DNA of 64,000 bases, from NCBI RefSeq assembly GCF_012396185.1, contig NZ_JAAXOW010000001.1, positions 992,001-1,056,000 of the forward strand, given 5' to 3'. Below are positions 45,195 to 54,359 of the stretch, one piece after another. How positions within the stretch are numbered: position 1 is the stretch's first letter; each line of letters begins with the position of its first letter. The notes beneath the pieces are model-generated. The model was not told the origin of the DNA. It saw only the letters and a program-made list of their open reading frames with translations, and searched no databases. Made by a program: the position numbers and the translations under genes. The DNA comes from Sanguibacter hominis ATCC BAA-789 (GTDB lineage: Bacteria; Actinomycetota; Actinomycetes; Actinomycetales; Cellulomonadaceae).

Positions 45195-46739
45195 TTGCCC
45201 GCTTCCCCGTTGTCCGAGCCACGCGACGCAGCTCCTGCCGAGCAGGCCTCGACCGGCGCACCCGAGGCGGACGCCGTCCACTCCGTCGCCGCCGCGCTCC
45301 GGTCGCCGCGACGGCTGCGCACGGAGGTCTTCGCCGGTCTCGTCGTCGGTCTCGCCCTCATCCCGGAAGCGATCGCCTTCTCGATCATCGCCGGCGTCGA
45401 CCCGCGGGTCGGGCTGTTCGCGTCGTTCACGATGGCGGTCGCGATCGCGTTCCTCGGCGGCCGCCCCGCGATGATCTCCGCGGCGACCGGGGCTGTCGCG
45501 CTCGTCGTCGCGCCGGTCGCGCGCGAGCACGGTCTCGACTACCTCGTCGCGACGATCATCCTCGCGGGTGCCATCCAGGTGGCGTTCGGCCTGCTGGGCG
45601 TCGCGCGCCTCATGCGGTTCGTGCCGCGCTCGGTCATGGTCGGATTCGTCAACGCGCTGTCGATCCTCGTCCTGCTCGCGCAGCTCCCGCACCTCGTCGA
45701 CGTCCCGTGGGCCGTCTACGCGCTCACTGCGGCGGGCATCGTCATGATGGTGCTCATCCCCCGCTGGACGACGATCGTCCCGGCGCCGCTCGTCGCGATC
45801 GTCGTGCTGACGACGGCGGTCGTGGTCGCGGGCATCGACGTGCCGGACGTCGGCGACGAGGGCGCCCTCCCCGAGTCCCTGCCGACGTTCGGGCTGCCGC
45901 ACGTGCCGCTCACGCTCGAGACGTTCGAGATCATCGCCCCGTTCGCGCTCGGCGTCGCGCTCGTCGGCCTCCTCGAGTCGCTGCTGACCGCCAAGCTGGT
46001 CGACGACGTCACGGACACCCACTCGAACAAGACGCGCGAGGCGTGGGGGCAGGGCGCTGCGAACATCATCACGGGCCTGTTCGGCGGCATGGGCGGTTGC
46101 GCGATGATCGGCCAGACGATGATCAACGTGAAGGTGTCCGGAGCGCGGACCCGCATCTCGACGTTCCTCGCGGGCGTGTTCCTGCTCGCGCTCGTCGTCG
46201 GGCTGGGCGACGTGGTCGCGGCCATCCCGATGGCTGCGCTCGTCGCGGTGATGATCATGGTGTGCGTCGCGACGATCGACTGGCACTCGGTCCGTCCGAG
46301 CACGCTGCGACGCATGCCGCGCAGCGAGACGACGGTCATGCTCACGACCGTCGTGGTGACGGTGTGGTCGCACAACCTTGCGTACGGCGTCGTCAGCGGG
46401 GTGCTCGTGGCAGCCGTGCTGTTCGCGAACCGCGTCTCGCACTTGACGTCGGTGACGCACGTCGACGCCGCCGACGGCGAGACACGCGTGTACACGGTTC
46501 GCGGGGAGCTGTTCTTCGCGTCGTCGAACGACCTCGTCTACCAGTTCGACTACGCGAACGGTCCGCGGCACGTCGTCATCGACATGTCGGGCGCGCACGT
46601 GTGGGACGCGTCGACCGTCGCGACGCTCGACGCGATCACGACGCGCTACGCGGCGAAGGGCGCGACCGTCGAGATCGTCGGCATGAATCCCGACAGCGCG
46701 GCACGGCACGGGCGGCTGTCAGGGACGCTCGGTTCCTGA
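45195..46739 (+). CDS. SulP family inorganic anion transporter
   Basis: 514 residues. About ten membrane helices start with GLVVGLALIPEAIAFSIIAGVDP, followed by a C-terminal STAS domain (about 420-510; HVVIDMSGAHVWDASTVATL). SulP proteins carry sulfate, bicarbonate or similar anions; specificity is unclear. A TTG start at 45195 is used because the first helix is preceded by a normal-length polar tail; GGAG lies 8-11 bp upstream. Confidence 0.92.
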   Translation: MPASPLSEPRDAAPAEQASTGAPEADAVHSVAAALRSPRRLRTEVFAGLVVGLALIPEAIAFSIIAGVDPRVGLFASFTMAVAIAFLGGRPAMISAATGAVALVVAPVAREHGLDYLVATIILAGAIQVAFGLLGVARLMRFVPRSVMVGFVNALSILVLLAQLPHLVDVPWAVYALTAAGIVMMVLIPRWTTIVPAPLVAIVVLTTAVVVAGIDVPDVGDEGALPESLPTFGLPHVPLTLETFEIIAPFALGVALVGLLESLLTAKLVDDVTDTHSNKTREAWGQGAANIITGLFGGMGGCAMIGQTMINVKVSGARTRISTFLAGVFLLALVVGLGDVVAAIPMAALVAVMIMVCVATIDWHSVRPSTLRRMPRSETTVMLTTVVVTVWSHNLAYGVVSGVLVAAVLFANRVSHLTSVTHVDAADGETRVYTVRGELFFASSNDLVYQFDYANGPRHVVIDMSGAHVWDASTVATLDAITTRYAAKGATVEIVGMNPDSAARHGRLSGTLGS

Positions 46740-46776
46740 CCTGTTCACCGCTCATGGCGGGCGCTAGCCTCGGCGC

Positions 46777-47244
46777 ATGGACAGCTCCGATGTCGCCGCG
46801 TACCGCCGCGGGCAGGCCGCCAACCTGCGGCTGGCCGTGGTCGGCCGCTACCTCTTTCTCGGGTTGTGCACGGGCATGGGGGCCGGGGGCGTCGCTGGTG
46901 CGCTGCTCGACCAGATCGACTCCGAGTGGTTCGGCGTGCTCATGACGATCTACGCGGTCGTCGCCGGTGTCGTCGGTCTCGCCGTGGGTGGGATCCTCGC
47001 AGGCGTCGCGCTGCGGCTGCCTGCGCCCCTGACCGCGCGAGCGCGAATGTGGCTCACGATGGTGCCTGTCTGGGTCGCGCTCGTCGCAGTCTGGTTCCTC
47101 GCGCAGGACAGCGCTGCGGGACGGGGCCCCCTCGCCGTGCTGACGGTCGCCACGATCACTGGTGGGGCGTCGTTCTTCCTCACGCCGTGGTGCGTCGCGC
47201 CGTTGCGCGAGCTGCGAGAGCACGGGGGACGCCAGCCGCGCTGA
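46777..47244 (+). CDS. small four-helix membrane protein, function unknown
   Basis: 155 residues with four hydrophobic segments (about 22-45, 54-80, 90-108, 118-140) and no recognised domain. ATG 46777 lies 6 nt after TAGCCT (46765-46770), so the transcript is probably leaderless. 37 bp after the SulP gene but apparently with its own promoter. Confidence 0.75.
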   Translation: MDSSDVAAYRRGQAANLRLAVVGRYLFLGLCTGMGAGGVAGALLDQIDSEWFGVLMTIYAVVAGVVGLAVGGILAGVALRLPAPLTARARMWLTMVPVWVALVAVWFLAQDSAAGRGPLAVLTVATITGGASFFLTPWCVAPLRELREHGGRQPR

Positions 47245-47259
47245 CGCCTCCCGAGCGTG

Positions 47260-48213
47260 TCAGGCGCCGTGGGAAGCCCGCTCGAGGAGCAGGTGCGCGT
47301 CCGATCCCTCGGGTAGCAGGACGTCGACGTGCGCGGCGCCCATGCAGAGCTTCGCGCGGATCGTCTCGCGGTACCTCGGGTCGGGGGCGATCTCGACCCT
47401 ATCGAGCATGCTGAGCGGGACGATCAGGCGTGACGTCGACATGACGGGGGCGCGTCCGCGGATGACCCACGCGTGGCGGCCGTAGACCTCGAGCGTGCGG
47501 TCGTCGGCGGAGAGGATGGCGGCGTGCAGGGTCGCGGGCGAGAACGCCCGGACGATCGCGTGGAAGGGCGCGGTGATCACGGTCGCGCGGCGGCGGACGT
47601 CGCGGCGGACGTGCCCCGTCCACGGCGCGAGGTCGGGGTGGGCGCGTCGGATCTCACGGACGTGGCTGGCGAGCGACTGGTCGTCGCGGCCGAGGTCGAG
47701 CGCAGCGACGGGGTCGGCGGTCGCGCGACCCGCGCGCAGCACGGCGGCGCCGCGCTGCGTCGGGGCGCCGGTCGTGACGTGGGTTCGGAGCAGCTCGACG
47801 AGGCGACGGACGTTGTCACGTGAGGAGCCGTTGTAGGGGACGGTCACGACGCCCCCGGAGCGGGTGGTCACGGTGATGGTGCCGTCGAGGATGCTGACGG
47901 CGTCGCGGACCGCGACGATCTCGTCGTGCCGCACGCGGACCGTGTCGTACCCGCGGTCGCTCCGCGCGCCGGTGCGGCGGGACAGCATGGTGAGGGTCGC
48001 GGCGTCGACGACCACGAGGTGATCGTAGAGGTCCATGTCGGGGTGGGCGTCGCGTCGTGCGATGTTGCGCGGGAACTTGAGCACGAGCTCGCTCGCGTCG
48101 AGGTCGAGCGGGTGGTCACGGTAGAGCGGGGGCACCTGGTCAGGAGTCTCGACGACGTCAATCCACGGTCCGAACAGGTCGAACTCGCTCGTGCTTGCCT
48201 GCGTGGCCGTCAT
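47260..48213 (-). CDS. conserved hypothetical cytosolic protein
   Basis: 317 residues, no membrane segment or signal. Two beta-rich regions (about 60-130 and 195-310), with strands such as TITVTTRSGGVVTVPYNGSS and RTLEVYGRHAWVIRG, recall pleckstrin-homology-like folds, but I do not recognise the family. GGGAGAG lies just before ATG 48213. Convergent with the four-helix membrane protein. Confidence 0.7.
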   Translation of the reverse strand: MTATQASTSEFDLFGPWIDVVETPDQVPPLYRDHPLDLDASELVLKFPRNIARRDAHPDMDLYDHLVVVDAATLTMLSRRTGARSDRGYDTVRVRHDEIVAVRDAVSILDGTITVTTRSGGVVTVPYNGSSRDNVRRLVELLRTHVTTGAPTQRGAAVLRAGRATADPVAALDLGRDDQSLASHVREIRRAHPDLAPWTGHVRRDVRRRATVITAPFHAIVRAFSPATLHAAILSADDRTLEVYGRHAWVIRGRAPVMSTSRLIVPLSMLDRVEIAPDPRYRETIRAKLCMGAAHVDVLLPEGSDAHLLLERASHGA

Positions 48214-48352
48214 GGCTCTCCCTCGGGCTGGTCATCAGCGGTGATGACGGCCGGCGCATGAGCTCGTCGCTCTCGCCGGTGTGCGTCCGAGCCTAGCCCT
48301 GTGTCGTGTGTCCGAGTGGCGCCGCCGGTCACGAACTTGGTAGGCAGGTCCG

Positions 48353-48922
48353 ATGACCTCGACGCGACTGGCCACGCTCGCCGACGTCCCTGCCGCTGCA
48401 CGCACGCTCGCTCTCGCTTTCGCGGACTATCCGTGGACGCGCTGGACCGTCCCCGAGGAGGACCACGAGGCTCGGGTCGAGGATCTGCAGGCCTTGTACC
48501 TCGCGCACGCGGTGAGCTGTGGCCTCGTGCTGGTCGACGACGACGTGACAGGGGTCGCGGCGGTCCTGCCTCCCGACGCACCGGACCCGCCGGACGAGGT
48601 GCAGGCGCGGGTCGCGGAGCTGCACGGGGACCGGCTCGAGCGGCTGATCAGCGTCCCGACGCCGGAGCGCCCGGAGGGGGCGTGGGACTTCGCGACGCTC
48701 GGCGTGCGCCCGGACCGTCGGGGCGTCGGGCTGGGGTCCGCAGTGCTCACCGAGGTGCTCGCGCTCGTGGCTGAGCGTGCGCCCGACGCACCGGTCGCGC
48801 TGGAGACGTCGGACGTGCGCAACGTCCGCTTGTACGAGCGGCACGGTTTCGCGGTGACGGCGCACACGGACGTGCCGGACGGCCCGGACGTGTTCTCGAT
48901 GGTGCGCACACCCGCTCGCTGA
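48353..48922 (+). CDS. GNAT family N-acetyltransferase
   Basis: 189 residues. The acetyl-CoA binding motif A is VRPDRRGVGLGSAVLTEVL, and motif B includes NVRLYERHGFAV, both standard for GNAT enzymes. The acceptor is unknown. ATG 48353 lies 6 nt after TAGGCA, a possible -10 box. Confidence 0.92.
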   Translation: MTSTRLATLADVPAAARTLALAFADYPWTRWTVPEEDHEARVEDLQALYLAHAVSCGLVLVDDDVTGVAAVLPPDAPDPPDEVQARVAELHGDRLERLISVPTPERPEGAWDFATLGVRPDRRGVGLGSAVLTEVLALVAERAPDAPVALETSDVRNVRLYERHGFAVTAHTDVPDGPDVFSMVRTPAR

Positions 48923-48948
48923 GCCCGGTGCCGCTCGACACTGATGTC

Positions 48949-49299
48949 TCAGGCGCAGGCGACGCAGCGCCGGGCGGTCGGCCGGGCGCGGAGACGGTCG
49001 AGCGGGATGGGCTGCCCGCAGGTCTCGCAGACGCCGTAGGTGCCGTCGTCGAGCCGGGCGAGGGCGGCGCTGATCTCGTCGAGGGTGTCGTGGGCGCTCT
49101 GGGCGAGCGCGTCGACCTGGGAGCGCTCGAAGGCGATGGTGGTTCCTTCGGGGTCGTGCTCGTCGTCGACGTTCGCGTTCGCGGCGGCGTCGACGATGTC
49201 CTGGAAGGTGCGGGCGTGTGCGCCGAGGCGCTCCTCGGCCTCGGCGCGGCGGGCGAGCAGCGCGGCGCGCAGCTCGGCGACGGCATCGGCCGGGAGCAC
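48949..49299 (-). CDS. TraR/DksA-type zinc-finger protein
   Basis: 116 residues. A helical N-terminal coiled coil (about 5-80) precedes a C4 zinc finger with CETCGQ and CVACA. The coiled-coil tip has acidic residues (DDEHDPEG) as in DksA-like proteins that act in the RNA polymerase secondary channel. It lies 8 bp downstream of the PEP-mutase-like gene and is probably co-transcribed. Confidence 0.88.
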   Translation of the reverse strand: MLPADAVAELRAALLARRAEAEERLGAHARTFQDIVDAAANANVDDEHDPEGTTIAFERSQVDALAQSAHDTLDEISAALARLDDGTYGVCETCGQPIPLDRLRARPTARRCVACA

Positions 49300-49307
49300 G
49301 GGCGGCC

Positions 49308-50108
49308 TCAGTTGAGCGCTCGCGTGCTCGGCGGGATGGCGCCGTCGGCGTAGAGGCTCGCGGCGACGTCCTGCAGGGCGGTGAGCGCGACGCGCTGCGT
49401 CGTGGGTCCGTAGGAGATGCGGCCGACGCCGAGGGCCTCGTACTCGGCGGCCGTGAGGGCGCCGGGTAGGCCGATGACGGAGACCTTGCGTTCGCCGATG
49501 CCCTCGACGAGCTGGCGGGTGACGTCGGCGTCGAGCACGCCGGGGACGAAGATGATGTCGGCGCCGGCGTCGAGGTAGGCGCGGCCCCGCTCGATCGCGT
49601 CGGCGACCTTGTCGGCGACGGGCTTGTCGCCGCCGCGCACGAACGCGTCGGTGCGGGCGTTGAGCGCGAACGGCACACCCTCGGCCTCGCCTGCGGCGAC
49701 GATCGCGGCGACGCGATCGGCAGCCTCGCTGACGGGGACGAGGCGGTCCTCGACGTTCGCCCCGACGATGCCGACACCGATCGCCCGGCGGGCAGTCTCC
49801 CCGGGGTTGTCGTAGCCATTGTCGAGGTCGGCGCTCACGGGCACGTCACCGGCAGCCGCGACGATGCGGCCGACCATGTCGAGCGTGATCTCGAAGGGGA
49901 TCTCGCCGTCGGGGTACCCGAACGTCGCAGCGATCGAGTGGCCGGCGGTCGCGAGCGCCTTCGTCTCCGGGAGCCCGAGCACGGCCTTCGCGGAGATCAC
50001 GTCCCACACGTTGACGACGCGCAGGATCTCCGGGGCGGCGTGCAGCTCGCGCAGGCGACGAGCGCGGTCAGCGACGGACAGGGACGCGGGGCTCGTGTTC
50101 GCGGTCAT
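49308..50108 (-). CDS. isocitrate lyase/PEP mutase superfamily protein
   Basis: 266 residues. The superfamily motifs are ADLDNGYD (metal-binding Asp residues) and NARTDAF. The KKCGH motif of true isocitrate lyases is absent, so a phosphonomutase, oxaloacetate decarboxylase or 2-methylisocitrate-lyase-like C-C or C-P reaction is more likely. ATG 50108 lies 6 nt after TAGCCT (50115-50120), another leaderless candidate. Followed at once by the zinc-finger gene. Confidence 0.88.
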   Translation of the reverse strand: MTANTSPASLSVADRARRLRELHAAPEILRVVNVWDVISAKAVLGLPETKALATAGHSIAATFGYPDGEIPFEITLDMVGRIVAAAGDVPVSADLDNGYDNPGETARRAIGVGIVGANVEDRLVPVSEAADRVAAIVAAGEAEGVPFALNARTDAFVRGGDKPVADKVADAIERGRAYLDAGADIIFVPGVLDADVTRQLVEGIGERKVSVIGLPGALTAAEYEALGVGRISYGPTTQRVALTALQDVAASLYADGAIPPSTRALN

Positions 50109-50184
50109 GCGGCCAGGCTAGCCCGGCCCGCAGACACCGGCCCGTCCGGCCCCGGACTGTCTCACCGCGCCGGCAGGGGCTCGG

Positions 50185-51429
50185 CTACGCGAGCAGCGTC
50201 TCGCCGATGAACCCGCCCTCGGCGCAGCCCGGCGGGACGGCGAAGACCGCGGAGCCGATCGGCGTCGTCCACTCGTTCAGCAGGTCGAGCTCGTCGAGGC
50301 GCTGTTGCAGCGGCACGTACTGCGCGTCGACGTCGGCCTGGAAGGCGATGAACACGAGCCCGGAGCTGGAGATCTGCTCACCGCGAGCCTCGTCGTCGTA
50401 GTTGTAGCCGCGGCGGAAGATCCGCTCGCGCGGGTCGTCGGAGCGAGCCCGGCGCATGTGGGAGAACTCGGGGATGACGGGAAACCCGAGCGGCGTGGTC
50501 GCGTCGAAGTCGGGCTCGTCGTGCTCGCGCGTTCCGGTCAGCGGCGCGCCGTCCGAGAGGCGCCGACCGACGGACTGCTCGCGCCCGTCCCGGTCGAGCC
50601 GGTCCCACGTGTCGAGGTTCATCGCGATGCGCCGCACGACCATGCTCGTGCCGCCGGCGAGCCAGCCGTCGCGCGCCCAGACCACCCCGTCGAAGTCGGT
50701 GGTGCCCGGCTCCGGGTTGACCGTGCCGTCGACCTGCCCGAAGAGGTTCCGCATGGTCGTCGTGGACGCCTCGGAGCCGCGAGCGCGCCGGAAGCCGTAC
50801 TGCGTCCACCGGACGGTCGCGAACCGGCGGGTGTCCTTGAGCAGCATGCGGACGGCGTGCGCGACGGTCAGCTGGTCGTCCGCCGCGACCTGGACGAAGA
50901 TGTCGCCGCCGCTCCACGCGTCGTCGAGCCGGTCGATGCCGAACGCGGGGAGCGGTCGCAGCCACGCGGGCGCGTCGCCCCCTGCCCGACGCACGAGCTC
51001 AGGGCCGAACCCGAACGTCACCGTGAGGCGGGCGGGCACCACGGCCAGCTCGGGCTCGGAGTCAGCGAGCGCCGGCGTCCCGTGGGTGAGGCGAGCAGCG
51101 TCGTCGGTCAGCAGCCGCATCATGCGGCGCAGGGCGTCGCGGTCGGTCTCCGGGCGCAGGTCGAGGGCGACGAGCGTCGCGCAGGACTGCGGCGGCGTCG
51201 TCGCGATCCCGGCCTGGTGCTCCCCGTAGAACGGGACCGTGTCGCCGCCGTGCAGCACCTCGCGCGGCTCGGCCGGCAACGCAGCGGGGGCCGACGTCGT
51301 CGCACGTCGGGTCAGCGCATCCGCCCCGACGGCGGCGACCGCTCCCGCACCGGCGACGGCTCCGCCGAGCAGGACCTGGCGGCGGCTCAGCCCGCCGCGG
51401 CCGGCCTCACGCTCACGGCCACGGGCCAT
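50185..51429 (-). CDS. Tat-exported Dyp-type haem peroxidase
   Basis: 414 residues. Tat signal SRRQVLLGG (about 15-23) plus a hydrophobic Ala/Gly core. The Dyp domain has the GxxDG motif (GQVDG, distal Asp234) and the proximal haem ligand His324 in EFSHMRR. It resembles EfeB/DtpA-type enzymes exported folded with haem. The start overlaps the PCu(A)C stop. In Streptomyces lividans a related DtpA is co-encoded with copper chaperones, matching this operon. Confidence 0.95.
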   Translation of the reverse strand: MARGREREAGRGGLSRRQVLLGGAVAGAGAVAAVGADALTRRATTSAPAALPAEPREVLHGGDTVPFYGEHQAGIATTPPQSCATLVALDLRPETDRDALRRMMRLLTDDAARLTHGTPALADSEPELAVVPARLTVTFGFGPELVRRAGGDAPAWLRPLPAFGIDRLDDAWSGGDIFVQVAADDQLTVAHAVRMLLKDTRRFATVRWTQYGFRRARGSEASTTTMRNLFGQVDGTVNPEPGTTDFDGVVWARDGWLAGGTSMVVRRIAMNLDTWDRLDRDGREQSVGRRLSDGAPLTGTREHDEPDFDATTPLGFPVIPEFSHMRRARSDDPRERIFRRGYNYDDEARGEQISSSGLVFIAFQADVDAQYVPLQQRLDELDLLNEWTTPIGSAVFAVPPGCAEGGFIGETLLA

Positions 51430-51971
51430 CAGTGGCCGCCCATCTCCATGTCCTCGCCGTCCTCGTAGGTCTCGTTGGCACCCGAGTAGTCCTTGACCGG
51501 GACTGTCGCGTCGACGGAGGTGCCGTCCGCGAGCGTGAGCGTGAGATCGACCTCGTCGCCAGCCTCCAGCGGCCCGACGAGGCCCATGAGCATGAGGTGG
51601 TTGCCGCCCGGCGCGAGGCTCAGGGTCTCTCCGGCCGCGACCGTGAACCCGCCTTCCTTCTCGCGCATGACCATCTGCCCGGCGTCGTCCTGGACCGTCT
51701 CGTGGAGCTCGGTCGACTTCGAGGCAGGCGTGCTCACGGACACGACCGTCACGTCTGCCCCTGTGGAGTTCACGATCTCGCCGAACGCCGCCGACATGCC
51801 CGACTCGGCCGCCTTGACCCACCCGTCCTCGAGGACCACCGCGCCGACGACGGACGGCATCGGCGTCCCGGTCGACGACGCAGCAGGGCTCGGGTCGCCC
51901 GCGTCGCACGCGGACAGCGCGAGCAGCAGCGCCAGGGCAGCAGCAGAGGAGAGGGCACGTCGGACGGACAT
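51429..51971 (-). CDS. PCu(A)C family copper chaperone lipoprotein
   Basis: 180 residues. Lipobox LSAC with Cys22, short linker, then the copper-binding domain. Ligand candidates are His90 (STELHETV), Met100 and Met102 (GQMVM), His125 and Met127 (GNHLMLM), and the Met/His-rich end MEMGGH may add Cu sites. The reading frame continues upstream but the signal peptide fixes ATG 51971. Second gene of the CopC-PCu(A)C-Dyp operon. Confidence 0.93.
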   Translation of the reverse strand: MSVRRALSSAAALALLLALSACDAGDPSPAASSTGTPMPSVVGAVVLEDGWVKAAESGMSAAFGEIVNSTGADVTVVSVSTPASKSTELHETVQDDAGQMVMREKEGGFTVAAGETLSLAPGGNHLMLMGLVGPLEAGDEVDLTLTLADGTSVDATVPVKDYSGANETYEDGEDMEMGGH

Positions 51972-52008
51972 CAGGGCTCGTTTCTCATCAGTGGGTCGGG
52001 GCGGAGTC

Positions 52009-52620
52009 TCATGGCTGTCGGTCGCGCGCCCGACGGCGCGTCGCGAGCACGACGGCGTAGACCGTCGTGGCGAGCGCGGCACCGCCGACGGCGACCAAGA
52101 CGGTGCGCAGCGGCCCCGTGGAGGTCGCGTTCTCGGTGCGAGGGCTCTCGCTGTCCGTGGCGTCCGCACGGGGCGAGGCGACGTCGTCGGGCGAGGCCGC
52201 GGCGTCGGGCGGCACCGTCGCGTCCGGCGACGGAACGTCCCCGACCTGGAACGGCACCGACCCGGAGATGGGGTGCCCGTCGGCGGACACCACGCGCCAG
52301 CGCACGGTGTAGGCACCGTCCGGCAGGTTCGGGGCGAGCGGCACCGTCAGCGCTGACCCGTCGAGGACCGGCGTGCTCCCGGCCCAGTCCTGGCCTGCGG
52401 CGTCGGCGACGACCACGGTCGAGCCGAGCTCCATCAGGTCGCCCGAGAACGTGAGCCGCACCTCGGTGGGCGCGGCGTCGAGCCGCTCACCGGAGGCTGG
52501 GGCGCTGTCGATCAGCTGGTCGTGCGCCGCGGCCACACCCGCAGGGAGGACACACGCGACGGCAGCGAGAAGGAGTGCAGCCAGGGCACGGCGGACGACG
52601 CGCCTCGGGGACAGCATCAT
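52009..52620 (-). CDS. copC: CopC domain copper-binding protein
   Basis: 203 residues. A signal peptide ending at AAA places His33 at the mature N-terminus (HDQLIDSAPASG), the copper ligand typical of CopC proteins. The cupredoxin-like domain (about 33-130) ends in a Pro/Ser/Asp-rich linker and a C-terminal membrane helix. First gene of the copper operon; the gap to the chaperone is 37 bp. ATGATG at 52615-52620 offers two starts. Confidence 0.93.
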   Translation of the reverse strand: MMLSPRRVVRRALAALLLAAVACVLPAGVAAAHDQLIDSAPASGERLDAAPTEVRLTFSGDLMELGSTVVVADAAGQDWAGSTPVLDGSALTVPLAPNLPDGAYTVRWRVVSADGHPISGSVPFQVGDVPSPDATVPPDAAASPDDVASPRADATDSESPRTENATSTGPLRTVLVAVGGAALATTVYAVVLATRRRARDRQP

Positions 52621-52733
52621 TCGCCGTCACACAGCCCAGACATGCCTGCCACGCTATCGACCCAGGTCAGCCCGGCGCTATGACGTACGGCACTCGGCGC
52701 GACTCGTGCGACCGCCTCGAATAGCATCGTCGG

Positions 52734-53885
52734 GTGCTGCGCCTGATCACCTCCGCTGCCCTCGGTTCCCTGCTCGGAGGCGCGATCATCGCGCTCGTCG
52801 GCCCGCCGGGCGACGGCGGGCTGGTCATCGGGATCTCCCTGACGGTCGCCATCCTCGGCGTCGTCCTCACGGGCGTCGCCTCGTCGATGCGCGGATCGGT
52901 TGCTGCCTCGTCCGAGGCGATCCAGCACGCACGTGATGCTCGACGCCTGGGTGTGGCGCGGATCGACGCCCTGCGCCAGACGGGCACGCAGATCAACGAC
53001 CAGCCGCTGTGCGACATCGACGTCACCGTCCGTCCCCTCGCCGGCCCGGCGTACGCGACGACGATCCGGACCATCGTCACCCTGACCGAGCTCTCGCGGT
53101 TCCAGCCGGGGACCGAGGTCGAGGTCGTGATCCTCCTCGACGGAGGCCCGGAGATCGCCTTCGTCGATGGTGAGCTGTCTCCCGCTGAGCGTGCCGGGCT
53201 GATCGTCCCCGAACGGGCGTCGGTGCCGCTCGTGCCGATCCAGCCCCATACCCGCATCGTCGACGGGCAGCGCAAGGGACCCCTGTTGAGCGTGTCCCGC
53301 GGCCGGCCTCTCCGCTTCGCGCTCTACGCACTCGTAGCGCTCGTCGCGGCGGCCGCGGTCCTCGCCCCGTACCGGGCGGCAGTCGAACAGACCATCGGGG
53401 CGATCCAGGACGGCCACCTGCGCCCTGACCTGCGTCAGCCCGCGCTGCTCGCCGATGCCACGGAGGCCCTCCAGGAGGAGATCGGCCACGACCGACTCGT
53501 CGATGTCGTCGTCACGGCCAGGTTCGTCATCGTCGACGCCCCGCTCACCCCTGGTGACGTCCGGACGGACCGCTGGACGTACCGAGGTGGGCGTGTCAGC
53601 CACGACGGCCCTGCGGCGTCCCAGCCGCGGGTCGCCGGCGAGCAGATGTCCTGGTCCGACATCTCCCTCGACCGCATATGGCCACTGATGGAGGAGAGCG
53701 CCGCCTCGGTAGGACGCCCTGTCGGGGACGCCAGCGCTTCTGTGAGGCGCTCCACCGACGGCGACATCGACAGCCCCACCTTCGGCGAGAGCGTCGGCCC
53801 CCCGGTCATCAGCTTCAACATCGGTGACGACTACGGAAGCACGCCCTTCCGCTTCGCAGGGGACGGCACCACGCTCCCCGAGTGA
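52734..53885 (+). CDS. conserved hypothetical membrane protein
   Basis: 383 residues with two N-terminal helices (about 1-22, 27-50) and one near residue 212, large soluble portions between and after, and no domain I recognise. GTG 52734 lies 6 nt after TAGCAT (52722-52727), so the transcript may be leaderless. Followed by a strong terminator. Base composition is like the neighbours. Confidence 0.75.
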   Translation: MLRLITSAALGSLLGGAIIALVGPPGDGGLVIGISLTVAILGVVLTGVASSMRGSVAASSEAIQHARDARRLGVARIDALRQTGTQINDQPLCDIDVTVRPLAGPAYATTIRTIVTLTELSRFQPGTEVEVVILLDGGPEIAFVDGELSPAERAGLIVPERASVPLVPIQPHTRIVDGQRKGPLLSVSRGRPLRFALYALVALVAAAAVLAPYRAAVEQTIGAIQDGHLRPDLRQPALLADATEALQEEIGHDRLVDVVVTARFVIVDAPLTPGDVRTDRWTYRGGRVSHDGPAASQPRVAGEQMSWSDISLDRIWPLMEESAASVGRPVGDASASVRRSTDGDIDSPTFGESVGPPVISFNIGDDYGSTPFRFAGDGTTLPE

Positions 53886-53941
53886 CGTCCCGTCGGGCGT
53901 CGCGAGGTCAAGGAGTGTTCCGGCAACCTCGCGGAATGCAA

Positions 53942-53973
53942 AGACCCCCGCCGGCCGGTGGCCGCGGGGGTCT
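53942..53973 (+). terminator. rho-independent terminator
   Basis: AGACCCCCGC / GCGGGGGTCT, 10-bp perfect stem with a 12-nt GC-rich loop. It separates the hypothetical membrane gene from the minus-strand tRNA-Arg and may serve both. Confidence 0.8.
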
Positions 53974-53993
53974 GCATCGCTGTCTCAAACGAG

Positions 53994-54066
53994 TGCGCCC
54001 GGAGGGATTCGAACCCCCAACCTTCTGATCCGTAGTCAGATGCTCTATCCGTTGAGCTACGGGCGC
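53994..54066 (-). tRNA. tRNA-Arg (anticodon ACG)
   Basis: 73 nt. Acceptor GCGCCCG/CGGGCGC pairs fully, discriminator A, anticodon loop CTACGGA, T-loop TTCGAAT. No encoded CCA. A34 is expected to be deaminated to inosine. Confidence 0.97.
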
Positions 54067-54181
54067 ATGATCACCGCTTGGGCGACCTCGAAGAGCATAC
54101 CCGCCCCAGGGGCTGGATGCGAAATCGGCAGGGGCATGGGCTCGATCACAGCCCTCGCACTCCGAGCGGAGCCGGGTATGT

Positions 54182-54215
54182 CGAAGGGCCCCGGTCTGCT
54201 GACCGGGGCCCTTCG
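54182..54215 (-). terminator. terminator of tRNA-Ser(GCT)
   Basis: Perfect 15-bp stem CGAAGGGCCCCGGTC / GACCGGGGCCCTTCG with a 4-nt loop, 4 bp beyond the tRNA 3' end. Confidence 0.85.
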
Positions 54216-54219
54216 GAAG

Positions 54220-54308
54220 CGGAGACGGAGGGATTTGAACCCTCGAACGGGTTGCCCCGTTACCACCTTAGCAGGGTGGCGCACTAGACCTGACTATGCG
54301 ACGTCTCC
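54220..54308 (-). tRNA. tRNA-Ser (anticodon GCT)
   Basis: 89 nt class II tRNA with a long variable arm (ACGGGG...CCCGT). Acceptor GGAGACG/CGTCTCC, discriminator G, anticodon loop CTGCTAA. No encoded CCA. Confidence 0.96.
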
Positions 54309-54359
54309 AGGCCCGCACAGCCTATCCGAGCATGAGCCTCGGGCAAAACCGGCTGCTCA

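Noticed and set aside
49308-50108. isocitrate lyase of the glyoxylate shunt
   Set aside because: Too short at 266 residues and lacks the KKCGH active-site motif.
50185-51429. complete EfeUOB iron-uptake system
   Set aside because: Only the Dyp peroxidase is present; neighbours are copper proteins and no EfeU or EfeO gene is seen.
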